This document shows, piece after piece, positions 17,660 to 27,713 of a DNA stretch of 64,000 nucleotides; the first letter of the stretch is position 1; every line of letters begins with the position of its first letter. The stretch covers positions 4,283,027 to 4,347,026 of the forward strand of contig NZ_CP007441.1 of assembly GCF_000590475.1 (NCBI RefSeq). The letters are read 5' to 3'. The DNA comes from Stutzerimonas stutzeri. Lineage in GTDB: Bacteria; Pseudomonadota; Gammaproteobacteria; Pseudomonadales; Pseudomonadaceae. Position numbers and translations under genes: made by a program. The notes beneath the pieces were generated by a model, which ran no database searches, was not told the DNA's origin, and saw only the letters and a program-made list of their open reading frames with translations.

Positions 17660-19324
17660 ATGCGCCTCGCCACGAGCCTGTTGTCCGTTGCACTGGTACC
17701 GACTATCGGCCTTCTGCTGCCAGCCGCGCACGCCGCCATAGCCCCGGACGCCGGCCAGGTGCAGCAAGGTCTCGACCAGTCTCCTCTGCAACTGCCAGAG
17801 CGGCAGCGCCTCGAGCTCAACCTGCCCGACGCTCCGGTCGACCCCGCCGCCGACGCCGGCCAGCGCCTGCTGATCAATGGGTTCACTTTCGATGGCAACC
17901 AGGCCCTGACCAGTACGGAGTTGCTTGAGTTGCTCGTCGACCTCCCGGGGCGAGAACTGACGATCGGCCAGTTGCAAGGTGCAGCCAATCGCATCACCAG
18001 CGCCTACCGAGAGCGCGGCTATCCGCTGGCCCGCGCCTACCTGCCGGCCCAGGAGATCGACGGTGGCATGCTCAGGATCACCGTTCTTGAGGGCCGCTAC
18101 GGTCGGGTGCAGATCAACGACCAGGCCGGGCTGCGTGGCAGCGCCCTCACCCCGATGACGGCCCTGCAACCCGGCGATGCGGTACAGAGCAGGCCGCTCG
18201 AGCGCAGCCTGTTGCTGCTCCAGGACACCCCTGGTGTGGAGGTAAAATCAACCCTGCGCCCCGGGGCCAGCACCGGCACCACAGACTTGCTTGTGGACCT
18301 GCAGCGCGCCCCGCTGATCGAGGGCTCGGTAGATGCCGACAACTACGGAAACCGCTTTGTCGGTCAGTACCGACTGGGCGGTACTCTTCATCTGAACAGC
18401 CCATTCGCTCTCGGCGACCGTCTGAGCTTGCGCGCAACGGGCTCCGAAGAGGGGCAGCGCTACGGCCGCATTGCCTATCAGTTGCCGCTCGGCCCTTGGG
18501 CGACACAGGTGGGCGTGGCCTATTCGGACATGGACTACCAACTGGGCAAGGACTTCGATGACCTCGACGCTCACGGCAATGCGCGTATCGCCAGCGCTTT
18601 CCTCCTGCAGCCGCTGGTGCGCTCGCGGGATTTCAGCCTCTACGGCCAGCTACAGTTCGACGACAAGCGCCTCACGGACGACATCGACCTGTTCGACCAG
18701 AAAAGCCATAAGCGCGCCCGCGTACTCGTCCTCTCACTCGTCGGCAACAGCCGCGATACCCTGCTAGGTGGCGGCCTCAACAGTTTCGCCCTGGCCCTGA
18801 GCCAAGGCAGCCTGAACATCGACGACCCTGTTCAACAGCGCATCGACGACCTCAGCGCGGGCAGCCGCGGCCAATTCACCAAGGTCAACCCGAGCCTGGT
18901 ACGCCTGCAGCGCCTCACGGAGCGCTTCAGCCTCTACAGCCAGCTCCAGGGCCAATGGGCCAACCGCAACCTGGACAGCTCGGAAAAGCTCTACCTCGGC
19001 GGTGCCTACGGCGTACGCGCCTACCCGCAGGGTGAAGCCTCCGGCGACCAGGGCTGGCTGGCCAACCTTGAGCTGCGTTATGCGCTGAACGAGTCCTGGC
19101 AGTTGTCTAGCTTCGTCGATCACGGCCAGGTGCGTCTGAACAAGAACACCTGGATTGACGAAGACAACCATCGCAGCCTATCCGGCGCCGGTATCGGCAT
19201 GCGCTGGGCCGCCCACAGCTGGCAGGTCGGTGCCGTTGCCGCCTGGAAGCTCGGCAACGCCCCAGCCGAAAGCGATGTAGAGCGCTCTCCGCGCATCTGG
19301 GCACAGGTGGTGCGGACGTTCTAG
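17660..19324 (+). CDS. Two-partner secretion outer-membrane transporter (TpsB)
   Basis: A 554-aa ShlB/FhaC/HecB-family protein. Signal peptide (LLSVALVPTIGLLLPAAHAA), a linker with QQGLDQSPLQLPERQRLE, POTRA-like repeats (about residues 70-220, starting INGFTFDGNQALTSTELL) and a 16-strand beta-barrel. The conserved barrel motif appears as YGVRAYPQGEASGDQG (about 450), which replaces the FhaC VRGY loop core, and the protein ends in a C-terminal Phe as expected for BAM assembly. It secretes the TpsA protein encoded 75 bp downstream. No other substrate gene is visible nearby. Confidence 0.93.
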   Translation: MRLATSLLSVALVPTIGLLLPAAHAAIAPDAGQVQQGLDQSPLQLPERQRLELNLPDAPVDPAADAGQRLLINGFTFDGNQALTSTELLELLVDLPGRELTIGQLQGAANRITSAYRERGYPLARAYLPAQEIDGGMLRITVLEGRYGRVQINDQAGLRGSALTPMTALQPGDAVQSRPLERSLLLLQDTPGVEVKSTLRPGASTGTTDLLVDLQRAPLIEGSVDADNYGNRFVGQYRLGGTLHLNSPFALGDRLSLRATGSEEGQRYGRIAYQLPLGPWATQVGVAYSDMDYQLGKDFDDLDAHGNARIASAFLLQPLVRSRDFSLYGQLQFDDKRLTDDIDLFDQKSHKRARVLVLSLVGNSRDTLLGGGLNSFALALSQGSLNIDDPVQQRIDDLSAGSRGQFTKVNPSLVRLQRLTERFSLYSQLQGQWANRNLDSSEKLYLGGAYGVRAYPQGEASGDQGWLANLELRYALNESWQLSSFVDHGQVRLNKNTWIDEDNHRSLSGAGIGMRWAAHSWQVGAVAAWKLGNAPAESDVERSPRIWAQVVRTF

Positions 19325-19399
19325 CCCTGGACGGCTCAGCCTTATAACAACGCCGGTCACAAACGCCGGTGCCAGCCAAGCGACACGAGGAAAACCTCC

Positions 19400-22300
19400 A
19401 TGAACCGCAGCTACGCCCTCGTCTGGAACTCTAGCCTCGGCGTCTGGAGCGTGACCCACGAACATGCCCGACGCTGCGGAAAAGGGGCAGGCGCTGTGCT
19501 CGCCGTCCTGCTGTCGAGCCCTTTGCTCGCCCTGGCGGCCGACTTGCCAAACGGCGGCCAGGTAGTCGCCGGCAGCGGCAGCATCAGCACGCCGGCCGCT
19601 AACCAGATGGTCATCGACCAATCCAGCAACAAGCTGGCGGTCGACTGGCAAAGCTTCGATATCGGCACTGGCCACAAGGTGACCTTCAACCAGCCCGGCA
19701 CCGACTCGATCGCCCTCAACCGAGTACTTGGCGCAGACGGCTCGAAGATCATGGGCACCCTCGAAGCCAATGGCCGGGTGTTCCTGATAAACCCCAACGG
19801 CGTGCTGTTCGGGGCCGGCGCCAGTGTCAACGTCGGTGGCCTGGTCGCTTCCACGCTGAACATCAGCAACAGCGACTTTGAGGCCGGCAACTACCGCTTC
19901 CAAGGTACCGGCAACAATGCCAGCGTCATCAACAACGGCCAGATCACCACAGCCGACGGCGGCAGCGTGGCCCTGCTCGGCGGCACGGTGAGCAACAACG
20001 GGCTGATAGTCGCCAACCAGGGCACGGTGGCCATGGCAGCCGGCAATGCAATGACACTGGATTTTGCCGGCGACGGGCTGCTCAACCTGCAGGTCGACGA
20101 GGCGGTGAAAGATGCTCTCGTGGAAAACCATCAACTGATCCAGGCCGACGGCGGCAACATCATCCTCACTGCCAGCGCAGCCGATGCCCTGCTGCAGACG
20201 GTGGTCAACAACACCGGCGTGATCCAGGCCCGCACCCTCGGCAAGAAGGAAGGCAAGATCGTTCTACTCGGCGACTTCGACGGCGGCACCGTACAGGTTG
20301 CCGGCACCCTCGACGCCAGCGCGCCCGCTGGCGGGAATGGCGGCTTTATCGACACCAGTGGCGCCCATGTGCAGATTGCTGAAGGAGCGAGTGTCACCAC
20401 CAGGGCCGCCGCTGGCCAAACCGGCACCTGGCTGATCGACCCTACCGACTTCACCGTCAGCGCCGGCAGCGCCAGCCAGTCCACGAGCGGCATCGGCGCC
20501 ACCACCCTCAGCGCCAACCTGCAGAACACCAGCGTCACGCTACAGACCGTGGCGAGCGGCAGCGAAAGTGGCGACATCAACGTCAATGCTGCCGTGAGCT
20601 GGGGCGCGGACACCACGCTGACGCTCGATGCTCACGGGCGTATAAACGTCAACAAGGACATCACCGCCAGCGGCGAAAGTGCTGGGCTCGTGCTGACCTA
20701 TGGCAACGGTTATAGCCTGAACCACGGGGCACGCATTACCCTTTCCGGAGACAATGCCGGGCTTAGTCTCGGCGGCGTTGACTACACCATGATCCGCGAC
20801 CTCAGCGCCCTGCAAGGCATCTCGGGAAGTGGCCACTACGCGCTCGCCATCGATCTCGATGCCGATGCGACCAGTACCTGGAACGCTGGAGCCGGCTTCG
20901 CTCCTATCGATGGCTTCAGCGGCACTTTCGCCGGCCTCGGGCACACCATCGACAGCCTGGTCATCAATCGCCCGAGCGAGTCGACTGTCGGTCTGTTCGG
21001 CCTGACTGCAGCCACCCTCCGCGATCTGACCCTAGCCAATGTTTCCATCACTGGCGCAGCCACGGTGGGTGGCCTGGTGGCACGGCTGAGCGGTAACACT
21101 GCCAGCCTGACCAATACCCATGTCACCGGACAGGTATCTGCGCAGGGCGATAGGGTCGGCGGGCTGGTGGGCTGGAGCGATCAGGGCGTCGTCAGCCAGT
21201 CTTCCTCTACAGCCACGGTCAGCGGGGCGAGCGAGGTGGGTGGTTTGATCGGCCGTAACCGTGCCGCCTCGGTCACGGACGCCTATGCAACGGGAGCGGT
21301 GACCGGTACGGGTAGTGCCATCGGCGGGCTGATCGGCAGCACCGTGCAGGGCACCACATTGACCAATGCTTACGCCAGCGGCCGAGTGACCGGCACTGGC
21401 GGGCTGGTGGGGAATGTTGATGGCGACGGCGCTACGGTCACCAACAGCTACTGGGACATGGACTCGACCGGCCAAGCAAGCAGTGCCGCCGGCACTGGCA
21501 TCGATTCCACCAATGCCCGCACCCAAGCCACCTATGCCGGCTTCGACTTCACCGACACCTGGGTAATGTTCGAGGGAGATACACGGCCTATGTTGCGCAG
21601 CGAATACTCGACGACCCTCTTCACGCCCCATGCCCTGCAATTGATGGCGCTGGATCTGTCAGCCAGCTACCGTCTGGGTACCGACCTGAATCTCGGTGCA
21701 GCGCTTGCAGCCGACGGTAATGGCTACTACGGCGATGTCTGGGGAGCGGCAGGGTTCAAACCGGTGGGCAACGCCAGCACCCCCTTTACCGGTTCGCTGG
21801 ATGGTCAAGGCCACCTGATTCGCGACCTCAGGATAAATCGCGCAAACGAAAGCGAAGTGGCATTGATCGGGCAGACCACCGCCGGGGCGCAGATTCACGA
21901 CCTGGGAATGGTGGGTGGCAGCGTTCATGGCGGGTCCAATGCAGCCAGCCTGGTAGGCATCAACTACGGCGGCGTACTGAGTAACCTCTACACCAACTTA
22001 ACCGTCAGCGCCACGGCGCGCGGCGCGGGTGGTTTGGTGGCACGCAATCGGGACAACGGCATCATTCGCAACAGCTATGCCACTGGCGATGTCAACGGCG
22101 CAGAGAACGTCGTCGGTGGACTGACCGGTGAGAACTGGGGCCTGGTGGAAAACTCCTATGCCACGGGCAACGTCACCGGAGTCGTATTTACCGGCGGCCT
22201 CATAGGTACCAACACAGGCACCATCCGCAATGCCTATGCCACCGGTCAGGTACAGGGCACACAGTATGTAGGCGGTTTGGCCGGGTATTCCGGCGGCTTG

Positions 22301-23746
22301 ATCGAATACACCTACGCCACTGGCGGTGTGAGCGGAGTGACGTCCGTAGGGGGGTTGGTAGGCGATATATCAACCGGACGCGTAGCGGACTCGTTCTGGA
22401 ATACCGACACCTTCACCGGCCCCGGCGCGGGCACCATTGGTGGATCTGCGACCGTGGAGAATCTACGCGGCCTGGACAGCACGGCGTTACGCGACGCCTC
22501 CAACTATGCCACCTGGGACCTGGCCACCAGCGGCGCCAGCGACGCGGTGTGGAGAATCTATGAGGGGCAAACCGCACCGCTGCTGCGCAGCTTTATGCAG
22601 AGCGTGACCATCACGGCGACGGATATCGGCAATAAAACCTACGATGGCCAGAGCAGCGGTACCAGCGGATATACAACTGATCTTGGCGATACCCTGGATG
22701 ATGATTTGCTGCTTGGTAGCCTGACCTACTCCAGCGCCTCGCAGAACGCTGGCAGCTACAGCACCACCGATGGTGGTCTCAGCCTGGACGGGCTGTATTC
22801 GGGTCAGCAGGGCTACGACATCAGCTACGCCGATACTGCCCTGACCATCGACAAGGCCGCGCTCACTGTCACCGCGGCTGACGCCAGCAAGACGTACGAC
22901 GGTCTCGCCTTCAATGGCGGTAATGGCGTCACCTATAGCGGCTTCGTCAATGGCGAGAACGCTGGCGTGCTCGGCGGCACGCTGGTCTACGGCGGTAGCG
23001 CACAGGGCGCGATCAATGCCGGCAGCTATGACCTGAACGCCAGCGGCCTCAGCGCTGATAACTACGCCATCAACTACACCGCAGGTAGCCTCAACGTCGA
23101 CAAGGCCCAGGCCACCGTCACTGCCAACAGCGGCCTGGTGACCTACAACGGCCAACAGCAGAGCATTACCGGCTTTACCGCTACCGGCCTGGTCAACGGT
23201 GAAACGGCAGGCGTGCTCAGCGGCGTGAGTACCAATGGCGGCAGCGGCATCAACGCAGGCCGCTATACCCACAGCGCCAGCGGTACGGACGGCAACTACA
23301 GCCTGACCTTTGTCGACGGTGCCCTGACCATCGACAAAGCCGCCCTCAGCATCACCGCCCTCGATGCCAGCAAGACCTTCGACGGCATTGCCTTCGGCGG
23401 TGGTAATGGCGTCAGCTACAGCGGCTTCGTCAATGGCGAGGGGGCCTCCGTACTCGGCGGCGGCCTCACCTATGGCGGCAGCGCCCAGGGCGCGGTCAAT
23501 GCCGGCAGTTATGACCTCAGCGCCAGTGGCCTGACCTCGGCCAACTACGACATTGCCTTCGTCGATGGCGTGCTGAGCATCGCCCCCCAACCAAGCAGCG
23601 AACCAACCACTGCGCCACCGTCCTACAACAATATTCTCGCCGCCATTCAGTCCAGCAATGACGCCGCCCAGGAAACGATTTCATTCAGCACGAGCGACCC
23701 TTATCAGATCAGCGGGACCGGTATCCGAATGCCCGACGGACTGTAG
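19400..23746 (+). CDS. Two-partner secretion exoprotein (TpsA) with GLUG and MBG repeats
   Basis: A 1448-aa secreted beta-helix protein. It begins with an extended signal peptide (MNRSYALVWN, GVWSVTHEHAR, then a hydrophobic core ending ALAAD near residue 47). The TPS/haemagglutination domain follows (about 48-330; NLPNG-like start, FLINPNGVLFGAGASVNVGG). Next is a GLUG-repeat region (about 540-690 and 790-1000; units such as GGLVGWS and NAYATGQV). Four MBG/YDG-type domains close the protein (about 1068, 1152, 1234 and 1312 onward; KTYDG or KTFDG). The C-terminus is short and carries no toxin domain that I recognise, so adhesin or matrix function is likelier than contact-dependent inhibition. 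A good site (GAGGAAA) precedes the start. Confidence 0.92.
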   Translation: MNRSYALVWNSSLGVWSVTHEHARRCGKGAGAVLAVLLSSPLLALAADLPNGGQVVAGSGSISTPAANQMVIDQSSNKLAVDWQSFDIGTGHKVTFNQPGTDSIALNRVLGADGSKIMGTLEANGRVFLINPNGVLFGAGASVNVGGLVASTLNISNSDFEAGNYRFQGTGNNASVINNGQITTADGGSVALLGGTVSNNGLIVANQGTVAMAAGNAMTLDFAGDGLLNLQVDEAVKDALVENHQLIQADGGNIILTASAADALLQTVVNNTGVIQARTLGKKEGKIVLLGDFDGGTVQVAGTLDASAPAGGNGGFIDTSGAHVQIAEGASVTTRAAAGQTGTWLIDPTDFTVSAGSASQSTSGIGATTLSANLQNTSVTLQTVASGSESGDINVNAAVSWGADTTLTLDAHGRINVNKDITASGESAGLVLTYGNGYSLNHGARITLSGDNAGLSLGGVDYTMIRDLSALQGISGSGHYALAIDLDADATSTWNAGAGFAPIDGFSGTFAGLGHTIDSLVINRPSESTVGLFGLTAATLRDLTLANVSITGAATVGGLVARLSGNTASLTNTHVTGQVSAQGDRVGGLVGWSDQGVVSQSSSTATVSGASEVGGLIGRNRAASVTDAYATGAVTGTGSAIGGLIGSTVQGTTLTNAYASGRVTGTGGLVGNVDGDGATVTNSYWDMDSTGQASSAAGTGIDSTNARTQATYAGFDFTDTWVMFEGDTRPMLRSEYSTTLFTPHALQLMALDLSASYRLGTDLNLGAALAADGNGYYGDVWGAAGFKPVGNASTPFTGSLDGQGHLIRDLRINRANESEVALIGQTTAGAQIHDLGMVGGSVHGGSNAASLVGINYGGVLSNLYTNLTVSATARGAGGLVARNRDNGIIRNSYATGDVNGAENVVGGLTGENWGLVENSYATGNVTGVVFTGGLIGTNTGTIRNAYATGQVQGTQYVGGLAGYSGGLIEYTYATGGVSGVTSVGGLVGDISTGRVADSFWNTDTFTGPGAGTIGGSATVENLRGLDSTALRDASNYATWDLATSGASDAVWRIYEGQTAPLLRSFMQSVTITATDIGNKTYDGQSSGTSGYTTDLGDTLDDDLLLGSLTYSSASQNAGSYSTTDGGLSLDGLYSGQQGYDISYADTALTIDKAALTVTAADASKTYDGLAFNGGNGVTYSGFVNGENAGVLGGTLVYGGSAQGAINAGSYDLNASGLSADNYAINYTAGSLNVDKAQATVTANSGLVTYNGQQQSITGFTATGLVNGETAGVLSGVSTNGGSGINAGRYTHSASGTDGNYSLTFVDGALTIDKAALSITALDASKTFDGIAFGGGNGVSYSGFVNGEGASVLGGGLTYGGSAQGAVNAGSYDLSASGLTSANYDIAFVDGVLSIAPQPSSEPTTAPPSYNNILAAIQSSNDAAQETISFSTSDPYQISGTGIRMPDGL
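22855..23584 (+). repeat. Related MBG-domain repeats within tpsA
   Basis: The segments at about 22855-23100 and 23337-23584 are clearly similar at DNA level (period about 482 bp) and encode matching domains (GGNGVTYSGFVNGE and GGNGVSYSGFVNGE; GSAQGAINAGSYDL and GSAQGAVNAGSYDL). A more divergent domain lies between them. Such repeats can recombine and change protein length. Confidence 0.85.
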
Positions 23747-24070
23747 TCACAGAGTAAACCCTTCAGGCAGGATGAGTCGGTTAGCAAGCTCCCCGGCCCG
23801 GCTGAGGCGAGTAGCCGTCCCATTCCTCGGTGCAACAATCGGCGCCCAATCCCGGGCGCTGGTCCGTTCGCCCAGGCCAGCCTTTCCCCTGACGCCAGGC
23901 GCGGCGTAGAATCCGATCATTCCTCGCCAGAAATCCTCCGGCGAGTCCGTGAGTCCAGGCCGTACGAAACGGTGATCCCGTTTTGTCATGCAGCCCCCTA
24001 ACCACACGGCGACCTGCCGTTCGACGACGCTCACAGCACACACAACCGAATTAGCCGCAGGACCACCGTC
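23747..24070 (+). other. Intergenic region upstream of ilvD
   Basis: About 320 bp with no convincing gene. A TAGAAT (23907-23912) could be a -10 for ilvD, with only a weak TTTCCC about 18 bp upstream; the implied leader is about 155 nt. I saw no branched-chain-rich leader peptide. Confidence 0.4.
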
Positions 24071-25909
24071 ATGCCCGATTACCGCTCGAAAACCTCCACG
24101 CACGGCCGCAACATGGCCGGTGCCCGCGCGCTGTGGCGTGCCACCGGCATGAAGGATGAAGATTTCAAGAAGCCGATCATTGCCATCGCCAACTCGTTCA
24201 CCCAGTTCGTGCCCGGCCACGTGCACCTGAAGGACCTGGGTCAGCTGGTCGCCCGCGAGATCGAGAAGCACGGCGGCGTGGCCAAGGAATTCAACACCAT
24301 CGCGGTCGACGACGGCATCGCCATGGGCCACGACGGCATGCTCTATTCGCTGCCTTCGCGAGAGATCATCGCCGACTCGGTGGAATACATGGTCAACGCG
24401 CATTGCGCCGACGCCATCGTCTGCATTTCCAACTGCGACAAGATCACCCCCGGCATGCTGATGGCCGCCCTGCGCCTGAACATCCCGGTGGTGTTCGTTT
24501 CTGGCGGCCCGATGGAAGCCGGCAAGACCAAGCTGGCCAGCCACGGTCTGGACCTGGTCGATGCCATGGTCATCGCCGCCGACGAAAGCGCTTCCGACGA
24601 AAAGGTTGCCGAATACGAGCGCAGCGCCTGCCCGACCTGCGGCAGCTGCTCCGGCATGTTCACCGCCAACTCCATGAACTGCCTGGCCGAAGCCCTGGGT
24701 CTGGCCCTGCCGGGCAACGGATCGACCCTGGCCACCCACTCGGACCGCGAGCAGCTGTTCCTGCGCGCCGGTCGCACCGTCGTCGAGCTGTGCCAGCGTT
24801 ATTACGGCGAAGGCGATGCATCGGTACTGCCGCGCAACATCGCCAGCCGCCGCGCGTTCGAGAACGCGATGACCCTGGACATCGCCATGGGCGGCTCCAC
24901 CAACACCATCCTTCACCTGCTGGCCGCTGCCCAGGAAGCCGAAGTGGACTTCGACCTACGCGCCATCGACGCCCTGTCGCGCAAAGTGCCGCAGCTGTGC
25001 AAGGTCGCGCCGAACATCCAGAAGTACCACATGGAAGACGTACACCGCGCCGGCGGCATCTTCTCCATTCTCGGCGAATTGGCCCGCGGCGGCCTGTTGC
25101 ACACCGACGTACCGACTGTGCACAGCCGCAGCATGGAAGAAGCCATCGCGCAGTGGGACATCACCCAGACTCAGGACGAGGCGGTACACACGTTCTTCAA
25201 GGCAGGTCCAGCCGGCATCCCGACACAGACGGCGTTCAGCCAGTCGACCCGTTGGGACACGCTGGACCTGGACCGCGCTGAAGGCTGCATCCGCAGCGTC
25301 GAGCACGCCTATTCACAGGAAGGCGGCTTGGCCGTGCTCTACGGCAACATCGCCCTTGACGGCTGCGTGGTGAAAACCGCAGGCGTGGATGAATCCATCC
25401 ATGTCTTTGAAGGCACGGCGAAGATCTTCGAAAGCCAGGACAGCGCCGTGAAGGGCATCCTCAATGACGAAGTGAAGGCCGGCGACATCGTCATCATTCG
25501 CTACGAAGGGCCCAAGGGCGGCCCGGGCATGCAGGAAATGCTCTATCCGACCTCGTACCTGAAATCCAAGGGGCTGGGTAAGGATTGCGCCCTGCTCACC
25601 GATGGCCGCTTCTCCGGCGGCACCTCGGGCCTGTCCATCGGCCATGCCTCGCCGGAAGCCGCCGCGGGTGGCGCCATCGGCCTGGTGCAGGACGGCGACA
25701 AGGTGCTGATCGACATCCCCAACCGCAGCATCAACCTGCAGGTCAGCGATGAAGAGTTGTCCCACCGCCGCATCGAGCAGGACAAGAAGGGCTGGAAGCC
25801 CGCCGCACCGCGCGCGCGTAAGGTGACCACAGCGCTCAAGGCGTACGCTCTGCTCGCCACCAGCGCCGATAAGGGCGCGGTGCGTAACAAGGCGATGCTG
25901 GAAGACTGA
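24071..25909 (+). CDS. ilvD: Dihydroxy-acid dehydratase
   Basis: A 612-aa IlvD/Edd-family enzyme of normal length. It dehydrates 2,3-dihydroxy-isovalerate and -3-methylvalerate in valine, leucine and isoleucine synthesis. Iron-sulfur cluster cysteines appear in SNCDKITPGM (about residue 122) and CPTCGSCSGMFTANSMN (about 190-205); the C-terminal domain has LTDGRFSGGTSGLSIGH. A weak site (GCAGGA) precedes the ATG. It stands alone, with a bidirectional terminator after it. Confidence 0.98.
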   Translation: MPDYRSKTSTHGRNMAGARALWRATGMKDEDFKKPIIAIANSFTQFVPGHVHLKDLGQLVAREIEKHGGVAKEFNTIAVDDGIAMGHDGMLYSLPSREIIADSVEYMVNAHCADAIVCISNCDKITPGMLMAALRLNIPVVFVSGGPMEAGKTKLASHGLDLVDAMVIAADESASDEKVAEYERSACPTCGSCSGMFTANSMNCLAEALGLALPGNGSTLATHSDREQLFLRAGRTVVELCQRYYGEGDASVLPRNIASRRAFENAMTLDIAMGGSTNTILHLLAAAQEAEVDFDLRAIDALSRKVPQLCKVAPNIQKYHMEDVHRAGGIFSILGELARGGLLHTDVPTVHSRSMEEAIAQWDITQTQDEAVHTFFKAGPAGIPTQTAFSQSTRWDTLDLDRAEGCIRSVEHAYSQEGGLAVLYGNIALDGCVVKTAGVDESIHVFEGTAKIFESQDSAVKGILNDEVKAGDIVIIRYEGPKGGPGMQEMLYPTSYLKSKGLGKDCALLTDGRFSGGTSGLSIGHASPEAAAGGAIGLVQDGDKVLIDIPNRSINLQVSDEELSHRRIEQDKKGWKPAAPRARKVTTALKAYALLATSADKGAVRNKAMLED

Positions 25910-25933
25910 CCGCCAGAGTCATTCGCTGAAAAT

Positions 25934-25964
25934 AAAAAGCCCGACCTTCGCGTCGGGCTTTTTT
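25934..25964. terminator. Bidirectional terminator between ilvD and DUF4153 gene
   Basis: A 9-bp stem (25937-25945 and 25952-25960) is flanked by A-run and T-run, so it works on both strands. It lies 25 bp past ilvD and 16 bp past the end of the convergent gene. Confidence 0.92.
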
Positions 25965-25979
25965 CTCATGGGCTCACGT

Positions 25980-27713
25980 TTACTCGGTGATTGCTGGCTC
26001 CAATCGAATGCCGTCTATCTGTAGCGCCTGGAAGCGTGATGGAACGAGCTGAAAAGCCCCGTTACGCAGGCGGTCGACCAGCGCCTTGCCGTTGAGTGCC
26101 CCTTGCGGTACCTGCAAATGCCCCCGATGGCGCCATACATCGTCATCGCGACGACCAATCACCGTCATGGCCCTCGGTCGCGCATCACTGATCAGCAGCA
26201 CTTCCGGCTGGCCATCGTCATCCAGATCGACAGCGAACATCCCGCAGTCTGCTGCCTTGCAAGGTTGAGTACCGACTGCATGGGCAAGCGAGCCATCGGC
26301 ATCCGGCAGCGGCTCGCCTATCCAAGGCAACGGAGGCGTCTCGGAGGCTTCCCGCTTGTGCTTCCACGCCCAGTAGTTGTTCACCCAGTCGAGCCGTTGC
26401 AGATGGGCCTGGAGCCGGGCGCGCCGCGCGTCGTCTTCCCAAGGTTCATTTAGCTGCTGACGCAGCGCTTGCAAATACTGTCGTCCCGGCTCGCCCAGCT
26501 GAAAGCGCAGCGCACCTAGGTCGGTGCGTTCGACCGGCACATGAGCATCACGCAGTCGCTGATACTGGTTGGCGGCGCTCAATTGCAGCGGACTGAGCGC
26601 CGGGACATGCAACAGCACCAGAAGAAACGCGACGAACAGCGCCATGGGTGGATTGCTCTGCCTCAGGCCGCTCAGCCACGAAGGACCGCGCCGCAGTACC
26701 GCGGCGACCAGCGCCAGCCCATACAGCATCGCGACGAGGGCCAGCAACGCGGCCAGCACGCGATCGGGCGTCAGTCCGTACTGGCCGATACGCAGCCACA
26801 GCGCATGGATCGCGAGCCCGGCCAGCAACGGTAAGCACAGCGAGCTGACGTCCGCCAGCAGCCGCAGGGGCCGGGGGTAATGGGCGGTCTGCAGGCCATC
26901 CTGCACGACACCGTTGAGCAACACGATATTCGCGAACACCAGCGCCAGCAGGATCGGCGTCGCATGGCGTGTCGCCCATAGCGGAGCCAGACCGGTGAAC
27001 GGCAGAAAGACCACGAACAGCAGCAGAATCGCCACCGTCAACGGCAGTAGAAAACGGCACATGGCCTGTAGCACATTGCGCAGCGCATCGATGACCTGGC
27101 CGCGCTCCAGTCCGATGCGCAGCCCAGCGGCGACGACCATGGCACTGGCTATCCAGACGAAGCCTTGCGAACTGAAAAGCCGCTTGAACTGATCAACGCC
27201 GAGCATGCTGAACAGGCCCGACCAGAGCCAGATCAGCAGCCAGAAGACCCCGAGCATGACGAGCGCCATGAACAGCAGCAATCCGTTGTTCCAGGCGTGG
27301 CGGTAAAGCGCGCTATAGTCGAAGCGCCGACGATGCGCGGGGTCACGTGCCTGGATGAACGGCGTGAGGATGTAGGCCAGTGCCAGCTGGCTCCAGAGCA
27401 GCAGCGTGCCGGTCGTTTCACCCAGGCGATACCAGCGCGGCTGATCGAACTGAACGGCGAGCCCAGCAGCCAACACAGCGGGCAGCAGAACCGCGGGAAG
27501 CAGCAGCTTCCATCGATCCGCTTCACGCAAATGTCCCCAGAGCATCTGCAACTGCCAGCCACCGACCACAACCAGCACGACCAGGGCCGAGCACAGTGAC
27601 CGCCAGAGCGTCCCGTGAGGCCAACTCTCACTCGCCATCCACAGCGTCAGGCCCTGCAACAGGCCCAACGCCAGAAATGCCACGAAGGGTCGCCCCTCAC
27701 TTTCCGGTTGCAT
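25980..27713 (-). CDS. DUF4153-type multi-span membrane protein
   Basis: A 577-aa inner-membrane protein resembling DUF4153 family members. About ten hydrophobic spans fill residues 15-410 (for example LCSALVVLVVVGGWQL, LFMALVMLGVFWLLIWLW, FLLPLTVAILLLFVVFL). The C-terminal 150 residues are soluble and contain FAVDLDDDGQPEVLLIS, an Asp-rich calcium-like repeat. Function is unknown. The frame is open to 28091, but the start at 27713 (MQPESEGR) has a good ribosome binding site (GGAAGGA) 8 nt upstream and fits the family. In P. aeruginosa a conserved protein stands near ilvD in a similar place (from memory). Confidence 0.8.
   Translation of the reverse strand: MQPESEGRPFVAFLALGLLQGLTLWMASESWPHGTLWRSLCSALVVLVVVGGWQLQMLWGHLREADRWKLLLPAVLLPAVLAAGLAVQFDQPRWYRLGETTGTLLLWSQLALAYILTPFIQARDPAHRRRFDYSALYRHAWNNGLLLFMALVMLGVFWLLIWLWSGLFSMLGVDQFKRLFSSQGFVWIASAMVVAAGLRIGLERGQVIDALRNVLQAMCRFLLPLTVAILLLFVVFLPFTGLAPLWATRHATPILLALVFANIVLLNGVVQDGLQTAHYPRPLRLLADVSSLCLPLLAGLAIHALWLRIGQYGLTPDRVLAALLALVAMLYGLALVAAVLRRGPSWLSGLRQSNPPMALFVAFLLVLLHVPALSPLQLSAANQYQRLRDAHVPVERTDLGALRFQLGEPGRQYLQALRQQLNEPWEDDARRARLQAHLQRLDWVNNYWAWKHKREASETPPLPWIGEPLPDADGSLAHAVGTQPCKAADCGMFAVDLDDDGQPEVLLISDARPRAMTVIGRRDDDVWRHRGHLQVPQGALNGKALVDRLRNGAFQLVPSRFQALQIDGIRLEPAITE

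Noticed and set aside
22487..23590. 367-aa minus-strand frame opposite tpsA
   Set aside because: Shadow of the repetitive 3' part of tpsA, Ala/Gly/Val-rich without motifs.
19400..23746. Contact-dependent inhibition toxin (CdiA)
   Set aside because: No VENN-type motif, no C-terminal toxin domain and no small immunity gene after it.
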